A stretch of 64,000 bases of DNA from Cryptomeria japonica (Eukaryota; Streptophyta; Pinopsida; Cupressales; Cupressaceae): NCBI RefSeq assembly GCF_030272615.1, contig NC_081413.1, positions 182,664,951-182,728,950 of the forward strand, written 5' to 3'. A program made the translations under genes and the position numbers. A model generated the notes under the pieces. That model was given only the letters and a program-made list of their open reading frames with translations. It made no database searches and had not been told where the DNA came from. Position 1 is the stretch's first letter, and the number at the start of each line of letters is the position of its first letter. Positions 1-9,854 of this stretch are shown piece by piece.

Positions 1-655
1 CCAGTTAGGTTCAAACTTCCCCTTCTTTTCTCGATCTTGCTGATTTCTAGGATTTTCATTTAGGACAAGATCATCGACTTTGAAATCCCTTGGGATGAAT
101 TTGTGATTATAGCTTCTGCACATTCGTTGCTTATATGCCTTGAGATGGTCATAGGCACATTGTTATTTTTCATCAAGAACCTCTAGTTCCTGCAACCTAT
201 TTACTCGATATTACTCATCTAGTATGAGGCCCTTCAAAGATGCTCGAAGAGACGATATTTTTACCTCAAGAGGTAGAATTGCTTATGAACCTGTAGCATC
301 GTAAATTGTACGCACTTGCTAGGGTGGTACAATTTCACACCTAGTTTAGCACCCACCTTGGCGCATTTTGCATTTTGCATTGCATTTCCCCTTTAGCACT
401 TAATTAATTAAATTAATTAGGTCTAAGGTTCTATTTTATCATCTCCCACATCATAAAGTTGGGCCCTTTCATTAAAGTGTGCCCCTTTCATTTTATTCCT
501 CTAATACATCATTTAATCAAAAACCCTAATTAGGTCCTATTTTGAACTTGTGGGCTTGATTTCGGGGGTCAAAACATCTCGAAATCACCTGTAACTTCGA
601 GATTCGCTCTAAAATCATCATATCCGACGGCCCTGAAAATTTGGTGAAAAGTTGT

Positions 656-689
656 CGGGACCATGGCGCCCGGCGTGCACATGGTCCCG
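656..689. repeat. GC-rich inverted repeat inside the solo LTR
   Basis: CGGGACCATG (656-665) and CATGGTCCCG (680-689) are perfect 10-bp inverted arms around a 14-base GC-rich loop. It lies upstream of the TATA-like motif, so in the LTR's U3. Confidence 0.6.
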
Positions 690-810
690 GACATTTTTCT
701 CAAAATTTTAGGAGCGCGACCCAATCATAAAATAAAGCTTAACCCCAAGAAATTGGTGGGAGATTCAATCTCTAGGTCGGCCAAAAGTCGAAATTAAGAC
801 CTAGGGTTTC

Positions 811-818
811 ATATATAA
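811..818 (+). promoter_or_regulatory. TATA-like motif of the solo LTR
   Basis: ATATATAA followed by GAGCTCTC, about 520 bp into the LTR. This is a plausible core promoter for plus-strand transcription of the lost element. Motif only; no transcript evidence. Confidence 0.5.
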
Positions 819-1430
819 GAGCTCTCTTTCTTCATTTGAAAGGAGGGGAGTTTTTGGCTTTCGAGGACCTTCTAGGCAACGAAAGAGCAGATCTTTGAAG
901 ACTTCAATAACATTCAACATCCATCCATCAAGCATTCATCAATTTCATTCATTTAGGGCTTGGGAGACATTGAAGAACAATAGGAGATCACCGACTGAAG
1001 ATTGGCTTGTACTCCTCCCTTAAGGGTTGGGTATGATTTCATGTTGTTTTCATGTCTTTGCATAAGCTTCAATATATCCTTTACTCATGCTTTAGATCAC
1101 TTTGCATCTTGATTTAGAGCATTTACATTATCATTTACAAGCAATTAGGGTTTACTTTCTAGGTTGCTCTAGTTTGCTTTCTTGCATTTAAGGACCTTGC
1201 ACACACACTAGGTCTGCACACACAATACATTTTACAATACAACTTGGCTATTCGTGGAGGTGGAAATCATCAAAGCGGGGGTTTGACTAAGGCAAAACCC
1301 TATATATCCGCCCAAACATCTTTTCAGATATAAGTGCAGGTTTCGGGACTCGGACGACGCCGCAGGTTGCAGATCCGGGAATAGCAGACGGAGACCGAAC
1401 TTCACACCAAATCTTAGAGCAAAAGACTAG

Positions 1431-1522
1431 GACAGGGGTGTGGGGCGCCCTGGTCCTGCCAAGACAGGGGCGCTGGGCACCCTGGTTCTTGGGACAGGGG
1501 CGCTGGGCACCCTGGTCCTTTT
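1431..1522 (+). repeat. Three tandem copies of a ~30-bp GC-rich unit
   Basis: GACAGGGG recurs at 1431, 1463 and 1493, giving units of 32, 30 and 30 bp. Each contains a version of CGCTGGGCACCCTGGTCCT. The array lies in the 3' third of the solo LTR and is far richer in GC than its surroundings. Confidence 0.8.
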
Positions 1523-2835
1523 GACAGCAGTTTTCAGCATTTTTGACAACTTTGCAAAACAACAGTTTTCGGAGCAGTTTCAGGGGCAGAATCAGGACAG
1601 TGGCACCCGCGCCCTCGTCCCGAACATTTTCACTCAGATTTTAACACCGGGTATGCTTTTACATTCTTGTCTTGTCCTTGTGTTTACAGCTTTCCGCTTT
1701 CCATTGTTTAAGTTCAATTCTGCAATCTTGTTATTAGTTCATACTTGCACTTTGGGGTTAGGGATTGAACTTGCATTATTTTATCTTTCAATTACAACAA
1801 AGGAATATAAATCCTAATAGGTAGCCTATGGCTCTCTCTTCCACAAGAAGAAGTAGCCAATTGTGTGATACCTCTAGGCTCTTTCGTATTCCACAAGTGT
1901 GTGGTTGAAAGTGAGATTAGGGCATGTTTGCTTAGTGTCACTTTGTCTCTCACACAGAACCATACATTAATGAATATGGTATAGCCCCTGTAGGTGTGCA
2001 GATACTCATTATGTAGGCCCAAAGGGTCAGATTGAGTTGTGCATGCCAATCCTTGCTAGCATTATTTACTGTTTTCTTGAGGATTTTTAGGATTGTTTTG
2101 TTTGATGCTTCTGCTTGGCCATTCCCCTGTGGGTAGTATGTTGTGGAAAAGTGATGTTGGAATTTGAATCATTCACATAGCTCTCACACATCTTGATTCT
2201 TGAAAGGACAACCATTATCTATGATGATGGCACTGGGAATGCCATATCTACAAATGAGATAGTTGAGGATTAATGATAAGATATGTTTTCCAGTTACGGT
2301 GGTCATTGAGACTGCTTCGATCCACTTGGTGAAGTACTCTGTGGTGGTGGTAATGAACTTATGCCCATTGGAAGAGAAAGGATGGATATTTCCTACTAGA
2401 TCAAGTCCCCATTTATAGAAAGGCCAAGATGTGGTAAACGATTGCAGCTCCTATGCTGGTGCATGCATGAGGTTACCGTGAATTTGACATTTAGGACATT
2501 TCTTAGAAATTGATAGGATTCTCTTTCCATTGTCAGCCAGTAATATCCCATTATTAGAAGTTTCTTGGCGAGAGTAGGACCACTTGAATGCATACCACAA
2601 ATACCTTGGTGAAGTTCATGTAAGGCAGAGTTAGATTCATTACGATCGGGGCATCGAAGAAGAGTATCATCTAGACCTTAGTGGTAAAGTGTGTCAGCGG
2701 TTAAGGTATAGTGGGCGGCTTGTCGAATGAAGCTTCATTTTTGGTTATGAGATAGGTCGGGAGGGAGAGTATTATTTTTGAGATAATCATAGATCTTCCT
2801 GTATATAGGTGAATCTGAACCGGTCAGGGCATAGA

Positions 2836-3081
2836 TTACTTGGGATACAGAATTTCATAGGATGGGGAAAACAATTGCTCCACCAAGAATTTGTAACAAT
2901 TCTGTTTATCTAGAATTTGTAGAAGTGAAGTGGTAGTAGCCATTGCATCAACAACTCTATTGTCTAATCTTGGAATTTTCTCAAAGGTGATGTGCTTAAA
3001 GTATCTTTTAAAGTCATCCACTATAAGGCATTAGCTTATCATCTTTTGTCTGATAATCATCATTGATCTAATTAATAACTA
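2836..3081 (-). pseudogene. G0 archaeal-type RNase H, C-terminal fragment
   Basis: The fragment reads MDDFKRYFKHITFEKIPRLDNR followed by VDAMATTTSLL. It matches the same stretch in G1 (near 11280-11180, KRMVDDFKQYFVHITF and IPRLDNREADAM). In plant Tat elements this is the C-terminal half of a second RNase H domain that helps degrade template RNA during reverse transcription; the A-D pair near the end resembles the last active-site region. The upstream half is missing because G1's LTR begins at 3082. Confidence 0.7.
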
Positions 3082-4525
3082 TGTGCGGGAAAATTTGTGA
3101 GATAAAACAAAAAATACGAATTCAGGACTAGTCCACACACCAATGAGACTCTTGGTGCAAGTTATGGAGCTATATGCAATAGCTCAACTTCCCAAGGGAT
3201 GTTCCATTGTTCTCTATCCTAGAAGACCCCTCAAGCCAATGCCTTCGCTCTCAGATTACTGAGCAAAGTGACTTAGGGATGACAATCATGAGAATAAGGG
3301 ATGTTTGATCAATCTAACATGAATGCAATCCTAAATGTGCATGATATTAACAAACATGAATTAAACTAGCATGTATATGATGATAAGATGAAAGGATTAG
3401 TAAAAGAACTATCCTAACAAGATACATTAGCTTAATATGATTATTTATGATAATAGGAATACTTCTAAAATGTTTATTAGATTATTTCTATTCAAAGAGA
3501 GACTAAATGCTTGATAAAATTGACTAGATTTGCTTAGTAACATGCCTATAAGTGTGATGCTAAAGACTTGGATATGAAAATGGAGGAATGTGAGCTCTAT
3601 TTATAGGAAGAATAGGGCAATGGATGGTCAAGATTGGATAATCTTATCTAGGGCCAGGATTGAAAGTTATCAATCCATGTTTACAATTCTTACCAATGAA
3701 ATGGTCACAATTTTCAACATAAGACTGCTTGAGAGGAGATGTAAGAAGCATTAAATTCTTGAGTAGACCTCATGGTTACCTTAGGAGGTAAGGGTTAAGG
3801 TTAGGTTAAGGTTATCCATTGGATAAAGTTTTTATCCAAAGGATAAACTCTTGTGCTAGGGTTAAAGGAATAACCATGGTCAAAGCAATGAATGCTTGAT
3901 GAGACCCCTGGGTTAGATGTGGGTTGAGTTAGAGAAAAAGTCTCTAATCATGAAAGAGGGTTGAGTTAACCATTAATGGTTTGGAAGACTTTCAAGGTTA
4001 AGTTGTTGAAGACATAAAGCCTTTAATGGTTTCCAAAGACTTTGAGGGTTTGAGAAGTGACTTCCCTTTGCTTAGGGATGTGATAATATTTAGTAGAAGG
4101 GTTAGGCTAATTTAGAAGTGATTAGAAGAATCTAGAAGGGGAGTTAGAGAGGCAAGTGGGAAATGTAGGAGAATGCAAGTGGATGGAGGTTATTTTTACT
4201 TAAAATAAATTACTTTATTTCAACAAAATAGATGCAAGTGGGGGATTTAAATAAATTAGATTTATTTATTTTCCATGAGTAATTTAATTAAATCTAGATT
4301 TAATTGAAAGGGGTAGGAAGGGGATTTAATTAAATAAAGTGATTTATTCAATTAAATGGATATGAAAGACCTGGGTGAATTTAATTAAATAATTTGAATA
4401 ACTTATTTAATCAAATAGATGAATGTGAATGATTTAATTAAATTAAATTTAATTAAATAGAGGAATGAGAATAAAATGAATATTAAATATTCACTTAGGA
4501 AAGTGGTCATTTTTATACGTCTCCA
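3082..4525 (-). repeat. G1 3' LTR
   Basis: 1,444 bp. On the minus strand it starts TGGAGACGTATAAAAATG at 4525, directly after a polypurine tract, and ends CCCGCACA at 3082. The part 3708-4525 aligns with 34621-35372 of G3. A minus-strand TATA box at 3597-3607 divides U3 (about 920 bp) from R-U5. Left of it the sequence drops straight into G0 RNase H. Confidence 0.8.
3597..3607 (-). promoter_or_regulatory. TATA box of the G1 LTR
   Basis: Minus strand CCTATAAATAG followed by AGCTCAC: a canonical plant TATA box about 920 bp into the LTR, where the U3-R boundary is expected. Confidence 0.6.
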
Positions 4526-4539
4526 TTTTGCCCCTCTTT
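4526..4539 (-). promoter_or_regulatory. G1 polypurine tract
   Basis: Minus strand AAAGAGGGGCAAAA directly abuts the LTR start TGGAGACG. It would prime plus-strand DNA synthesis. Its position fixes the 3' LTR boundary and shows the element reads on the minus strand. Confidence 0.8.
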
Positions 4540-4866
4540 GAAGTGACGTGTGTGCACATGTTGATTGAAAGAAAAATTTAATGTGTCGCCAAAATTTTAT
4601 CAATGTGATGTCATATATCGAGATGTCGATGTCATGCCCCATATTTGATAAATGATATTGATAATGCCCCCTCAGGAGATGAATCAAAAAAATGAAAATG
4701 TGCTTGAGTTGATAATCATTTTTAAATTGATTGCATTTTGAAATTTTACCTATTTTTAATGCATGTTAAGTGATTCATCTCTCGAAAATGATATTTGCTA
4801 GGGTTAAAAAGTGAGAGAATGAGCAAAATACATGCCCCACCTACTAACCCTAATTTACTTTTACCC

Positions 4867-4874
4867 TATAAAAA
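4867..4874 (+). promoter_or_regulatory. TATA box of the antisense PMD gene
   Basis: TATAAAAA within CCCTATAAAAAGG, 75-82 bases before the ATG at 4949, on the strand opposite to G1. With the splice-like sites downstream it suggests the gene has its own promoter. Confidence 0.55.
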
Positions 4875-5107
4875 GGTAAAAAGTGATTTCATTTGTATCA
4901 TTTGCACCTTTTGACTTTTTGTGAGAGTGACATTTGGAGACTGACAAGATGTGGGTTCCCTATGCTTCACACCGATTTGAGTACATTTGTCGATATCGAA
5001 GGCCCACCATGTATGGTCCACCTGTAAGTCATCTAAATTTTGCCTTTTTTTCTTTTTGTTTTATCAATTTTGGTCATGTTTTTAATTTTTTGTGTCAAAT
5101 TTTCATG

Positions 5108-5452
5108 GTTTAGTGCGTCAGGTCTGTCATGTCGAGTGTACGATAAAATAGTTAGCGCGCAGGGTTTAACAAGTAAGGTAGCATCTAGGAGTCATTAGGT
5201 AGCACATCACAGGTTTAGAGTAGTGCGTAGGATAGAATAACGCATAAGGGGCTAATAGGGTAGCACATGCAGGGAACAAGGTAGCGCGTAGAGTTAACCT
5301 AACACATAGGGTTCACAGGTTAGCACAGAGGGTAATTTTGGTAGCACTTAGGGTTAACCTAGTGCATAGGGTAATGGTTTTAACACATAGCCAAGTTTAA
5401 CTAGTGCATGGGTGGTAGCTTAGCACATGGGAGGGTTTTCTTAACGCGTGAG
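5108..5452 (+). repeat. Array of degenerate TAGCGCATAGGG-like motifs
   Basis: About 15 copies spaced every 15-35 bases. Forms include TAGCGCGCAGGG, TAGCACATCACAGG, TAGTGCGTAGG, TAACGCATAAGG, TAGCGCGTAGAG, TAACACATAGGG and TAGTGCATAGGG. Most variants differ from TAGCGCATAGGG by CG to TG or CG to CA. Matching arrays lie in the gag leaders of G1 and G3, in the same direction relative to their transcripts. Confidence 0.75.
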
Positions 5453-5886
5453 CAAAAAAATTAGCTAGAAAGGAGTGGAAAGGTGGTAGTGCGGGGCAAA
5501 AATAGATGAAGGAAGATGGTTTGGGGGTGGGTAGGTGTCTGCCAAGTGCTTTGGGATGGCTGCTTAGCCAATTTTGTGCCTACTGTGATGATGTCTGATT
5601 TTTGATAGATTGTGAAATTGCTTTTGCTGTTGAAGTACCAAGTTGATTGATTGAATGATGATCCTGATTTTCTTTTGATTTGGATCTTTGATTTTTGCCT
5701 TGCCATTGAATGTGATATTTGATATGAGTTTGAACTCATGATTTAGGATATGGTTCTCAATATGAGTCTTGCGATATGGATTTTTGAGTTACTTGCATTA
5801 TGGGTCTTTGATGTGATGTCTTGATTTGGGTCTTGATTTTTGATATGGATCTTTTGATATGATTTCTCGATATGGTGCTTGCGTTA

Positions 5887-6447
5887 TGGGTCTTGATGTT
5901 TGATATGAAACTTGATTTGATATTTCATTGTTTCAAGTTGATTTTGTTCAGATTTCGATATGGGATTTTAGAATTCTGATATGGAACTTGATTTGATATT
6001 TCATTGTTTCAAGTTGATATGGGATTCGATGTTTGATATGAAACTTGAGTTGATATTGCATTGTTTCAAGTTGATATGCGATTCGATGTTTGATATGGGA
6101 TTTGATGTTCGATATGAAACTTGATTTGATATTTCATTGTTTCAAGTTGATTTCGGATTCGATGTTTGATATGGGATTTTGGAATTCTGATATGGAACTT
6201 GATTTGATATTTCAATTGTTTCAAGTTGATATAGGATTCGATGTTTGATATGGGATTTTAGAATTCTGATATGGAACTTGATTTGATATTTCATTGTTTC
6301 AAGTTGATATGGGATTCAATGTTTGATATGGGATTTTGGAATTTTGATATGGAACTTGATTTGATATTTCGTTGTTTCAAGTTGATATGGGATTTGATGT
6401 TCGATATGAAACTTGAGTTGATATTTCGTTGTTTCAAGTTGATTTTG
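5887..6447 (+). repeat. Hierarchical minisatellite, 57-bp and 76-79-bp units
   Basis: The anchor CTTGATTTGATATTTC (with variants) recurs at 5911, 5987, 6044, 6120, 6198, 6277, 6355 and 6412, giving spacings of 76, 57, 76, 78, 79, 78 and 57. Long and short units differ by about 20 bp, the length of one GATATGGGATTCGATGTTT subunit. Weaker copies reach back to about 5690. It lies within the predicted PMD intron. Confidence 0.85.
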
Positions 6448-8540
6448 TTTTGATTGGATATATCAAATAGATGTGGGAACTTATATTTGGACATGTTTTA
6501 CTGTTACAGGAACAACTTGGCGTACTTCAGTCGCGAGAGCGATTTACTAGACCATGGTCTCTGATTCCTCAGTTGACACAGGCAGATAGGGATATCATTG
6601 AGAGGTGTGGGTTATCCTCTTTGTTGGACATGCCTTAGTATATCATTAACTGGGGTTTTCTGATAGCTTTGGTAGAGAGGTGACATAGTGACATGAACAC
6701 CTTTCATTTGGCTCTGGCGAGATGAGAGTTACTCCAGAGGACTGTTATCAGATTCTACGAATTCCAGTGATAGGGCCATTATTGCCATATGAGCAAACAG
6801 AGGAGGATGGGACAAAGGCTCTTCACCGAATATTTCATGATGATCAGATTTGTGGATATGAGATCCCTTGGTAGGATTTTATAGATTTTTATTATGCTCC
6901 ACTACCTTCTGTACTGGCAAGTTTTGTAGGTGGCTTCTTGTGTCTTGACTGTAGGTCAAAGGGACTGGCAGTAGGATGGGGATTTGTGCTAGCGGATATG
7001 GTGACATAGGGTTGCAAGTTTGCATGGGGGTCCTGTATGTTGGCCCATCTGTACAGAGATCTACACCAGGTGGTGTATCTAGGATACAATAGTTTATCAG
7101 CCGAAGTCACATTATTACAGGTGTGGGCATGGGAGCACATTCCCGCAGCGAGGCCACTTGTAGATAGGGATAGGCTAGTTGGTCAGGCTTATGCATATGG
7201 GTACATATGGATAGTTGTCAAGTATAAGCTAAGCAAACTAGAGAATTGGAGGAGGGTGTTGGACGACCTTGATACAGTAATCTGGAGACCGTATATGGAT
7301 TGTGAGGTGTGGATAGAGGACAGGCTAGAGATTCCCTATGTGTACATGTCACGATACATGATAGGGAGAATGCCTTTTATCATTGAGAGGTTCTTGCACA
7401 ACCGAGTTCAACGATAGTATGGTCGACATCAGGGTGTATGGTAGGGAGCATGCTTATATGCTCATCGAAGGCAGGATGTGCCAAAGTGGGGTCCAACTAT
7501 TGATAGTGCAGCGGTTGTGGAGGAGTAAATGCATTTGGCTGGATAGATATGGGACTACAGGTTCAGAGTGGTAGATGCTGGGATGATGGAGGAGTTTGGA
7601 GTGCTCTTCATGGCTCATGTCATAGCATGGATATCAGATCCAACAGAGATGATTCCTTCTTTTGATGATGATGAGGATGAGCAACTCGAGAGGCTAGGAA
7701 GATGGAGAGATGAGGGAGAGGAGATAGAGGAGGGATATGGGGATGGTGGAGGAGATGACGGGGGAGATGGGAGGGGAGGTGGTAGAGGGAGATGAGGAGA
7801 TAGAGGAGGGGATGGAGGAGATAAAGAGATGATTGGAGGAGGAGATGGAGGGAGGAGAGGAGGTGGAGTTGGAGGGAGGAGAGGAGGTGGATTAGTCAGG
7901 CGAGCAGTTGGTGAGGGAGGGAGGGGAGATTTGGTGGTTGGAATTGGTGGAGTTGGTCGGGCAGGCGAGGTGATCATAGCTATGGGTGGGATGGATAAGT
8001 TTAGGCGACCGACTCAGAGGAGGAGATTAGATGTATCACCTCCACCGACACCTAGGACAGGGACAGAGATGGGTGGTACCACGACCTAGGTACTCATTTT
8101 GGTCTGAGTACCCACCCACTAAGAGGACACACAAATTAGGTCCCTACAGATGATAGTATAACAACTTCAAGCATAGGTACTGGCTTAGCAACACCAGATT
8201 ATGCAGATTACCACAGAGTGAGATACAGAGAGAGCGTCGGGGTCGAGCATAGGAGCTTGTAGAGAGACTGCAAAGAGGGACAGCTAGTGCCTTGATGCGA
8301 GACACACTAAGGGAGATACAGTACACTACCATGGTAGTTGAGTACTATAGGCGGTTGTATGAGAATCTAGTCCCCAGAGAGTAGAGGGCTCCTAGTTTTA
8401 CTACTAGTCGATCAACTTTGAGTTAGTCAGGGACAAAGAGCAAAGGTGTTACAGGGCCTTCTTGACGTGATCCACCTGGAGATCTAGGAGTTGGTACATC
8501 TGCTGTGAGACCATCAGCCTCAGGAGATAGTCACACCTGA

Positions 8541-9854
8541 GAGACTTATCTCTATTGTATTTTGATCATTGTGTTGCATTTCGACAGACATGAAATCTTT
8601 TGTATATTTTGACCATTTTTGAGATATATATATGATTGATTTTTCGATCCACATGTGATGTGCTTATGGATGATGATTAATGCATTGATATGATGGTTCT
8701 ATGACGATGATGTGATGTTTTAGATAAATTCTTTTGATTTGATATTGATTGATATGATTGATGATAAAGATGCAATGATATTGATTTGTGAGATGTATCT
8801 TGAAAATGAGATGTATGATAATGATATGCAACTATTTGTAACATGATATGCAACTAATTGTAAAATGATATGCAACTAATTGATCATCCTCATTCTATCA
8901 TTTGTCATTCTTGTATAGTCACATGTTTTTGCTTTCTTTGTGTTTATCATCATTGAGCTGTTGATATGTTGAAAATTTATACAAGCATAATGGTATAATT
9001 GAACCATAATGATTGAAGAAAAATTTACATGGATTTTGATATTGCAAGATGGCACAAGCATTGAGGTATAATTGAACTAGGATGACCTGAGTGTTGCTTG
9101 TGTATAAACAAACAAGATTAAACCCTTTGTATGTGCAAAGTGGAACAATGTCTTCAGTGATATGTATGAATCACGTCGCAAGACAAAATTTGCACAGTAC
9201 AAGTGATCGCCTCACAGACAAAACTAAAAAACAAATATCAATCTCCAGCCACTTTCTCTAGCTCGATGCATCATTGAAAAAATTTAGGAGATCTAATAAT
9301 TCAAAAAGTTAAAGTGAAAAATAGTCAAAAAATTCATGCAAGATGTAAACAAATTATACTTCAGAAAATCATCCATCATGTGTGTTGAAGTTGTTAATCA
9401 GATCAGTGTTTTGTTTTCTTGGTCGATGGAGTTTTGGCTTAACAGGATTTGTTTGGCATGCTGTGATTCTTATTTGCTTGAAGTTAGATGAATTTTGCCC
9501 CTAGTTATAGATACCAATCGATGTGGATATGTATAGTAACTACCAAGGCATGGTGGGATATAATGAACTGATATGCAGATAAGCAAGGACAATGACTACG
9601 CTAAGTATGTCCATGATAATGTTGTTGATAAAGTGTTGGGTGATGGCCAATTGTTGTGACTTCGGATACAAAAGATATGAGTAATGATAGATAGAGGAGT
9701 TTTCCCCTCACAAGTAGCGCTTATTGCCAGGTTTTCACCATTTGTTTTTATTGCACCTTTTTGTTGTTTTTGATTTTTTTTGTTATTTTTCTGATTATTT
9801 ATTTATTTATTTTTATTTTTTTTGTATTTTCATTTTTTTCTTGCATTAGACCAC
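8541..9854. other. Unassigned stretch between the PMD stop and integrase end
   Basis: No coding signal seen on either strand. AT-rich, with TGATAT-rich low-complexity sequence (8650-8890) that includes a small tandem repeat, and a T-rich run (9740-9850) just past the integrase stop. In element terms this is 3' untranslated sequence shared by two convergent transcripts, so terminators of both could lie here. None can be pinpointed. Confidence 0.5.
8821..8885 (+). repeat. 22-bp tandem repeat, three copies
   Basis: ATGATATGCAACTA begins units at 8821, 8843 and 8865. The third unit is slightly shorter and runs into a different tail. Confidence 0.8.

Larger units (their letters stand above)
292..1956 (+). 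mobile_element. Solo LTR with 5-bp target duplication
   Basis: This 1,665-bp block begins TGTAGC and ends CACACA. GAACC sits on both sides (287-291 and 1957-1961). Removing the block and one GAACC restores the alignment of G0 to G1 integrase. No PBS, PPT or coding region lies inside, so this is a solo LTR left after LTR-LTR recombination. The TATA-like motif near 811 suggests the plus strand is sense. No other copy of this LTR is in the window. Confidence 0.9.
1..2800 (-). pseudogene. G0 integrase, broken and split by a solo LTR
   Basis: Integrase would insert the element's DNA copy into the host chromosome. Read on the minus strand, the N-terminal part is near 2590-2400 (GPTLAKKLLIMGYYW, as in the zinc-binding region of Tat integrases). 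The catalytic core follows near 2330-2100, with TEYFTKWIEA, an IIIDNGCPF-type second acidic site and a GNGQAEASNKT third site. The C-terminal part lies in 291-1. The first catalytic Asp is replaced by Glu (TEYF for the usual TDYF); G1 has the same change. Stops and frameshifts interrupt the frame, and 1,665 bp of solo LTR lies between 291 and 1957. Certainly not functional. Confidence 0.8.
1..3081 (-). mobile_element. G0: 3' portion of a Tat-type Ty3/gypsy element
   Basis: Decayed copy of the same gypsy family as G1. On the minus strand it runs from the end of an archaeal-type RNase H (3081) into integrase and leaves the window at position 1. Bases 1-291 align by eye with 9975-10265 of G1 and 1957-3081 continue the alignment to about 11345. 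A solo LTR (292-1956) splits it and G1's 3' LTR cuts it at 3081. Its 5' half is not next to it; G3 (28073-35372) is a candidate for that half. Confidence 0.85.
5024..6509 (+). other. Predicted intron of the PMD gene
   Basis: 1,486 bp between CACCT/GTAAGTC and TTACTGTTACAG/G, T-rich near the donor and acceptor. It holds two repeat arrays, the TAGCGC-type array and the 57/77-bp minisatellite. Boundaries rest on splice consensus and on where PMD similarity begins. The reading frames of the two exons do not match, so either an indel occurred or the donor differs. Confidence 0.55.
4949..8540 (+). pseudogene. Plant mobile domain (PMD) protein gene, antisense inside G1
   Basis: Exon 1 (4949-5023) encodes 25 residues from an ATG and ends at a GTAAGT donor. 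Exon 2 starts after a TTACAG acceptor at 6509. Its translation gives RPWSLIPQLTQADRDIIERC, then EMRVTPEDCYQILRIPVIGP, then LAHLYRDLHQVVYLG, LLQVWAWEHIPAARP and a QRQYGRHQG-like stretch. These are the ordered motifs of the PMD family (aminotransferase-like plant mobile domain, as in MAIN and MAIL1), whose plant members act in gene silencing and which is known from Ty3/gypsy and MULE elements. After the domain come acidic and Gly/Arg-rich tracts (7650-8090) and a helical tail ending TGA at 8540. Exon 1 and 2 are out of phase as drawn, and exon 2 has a frameshift near 6720 plus several stops (for example 6637), so this copy is dead. Confidence 0.75.

Noticed and set aside
1440-1817. 125-codon open frame on the plus strand
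   Set aside because: It sits inside the solo LTR and its start is made by the 30-bp tandem repeat; no domain is recognisable.
5108-5452. CRISPR-like regular repeats
   Set aside because: Motifs are short, degenerate and irregularly spaced, and the context is a plant retroelement.
6271-6494. Repetitive open frames on both strands
   Set aside because: Products of the minisatellite; the repeated residues only mirror the DNA repeat.
7615-7977. Pro/Ser-rich open frame on the minus strand
   Set aside because: Antisense reading of the Gly/Glu/Arg-rich tail of the PMD gene; low complexity.
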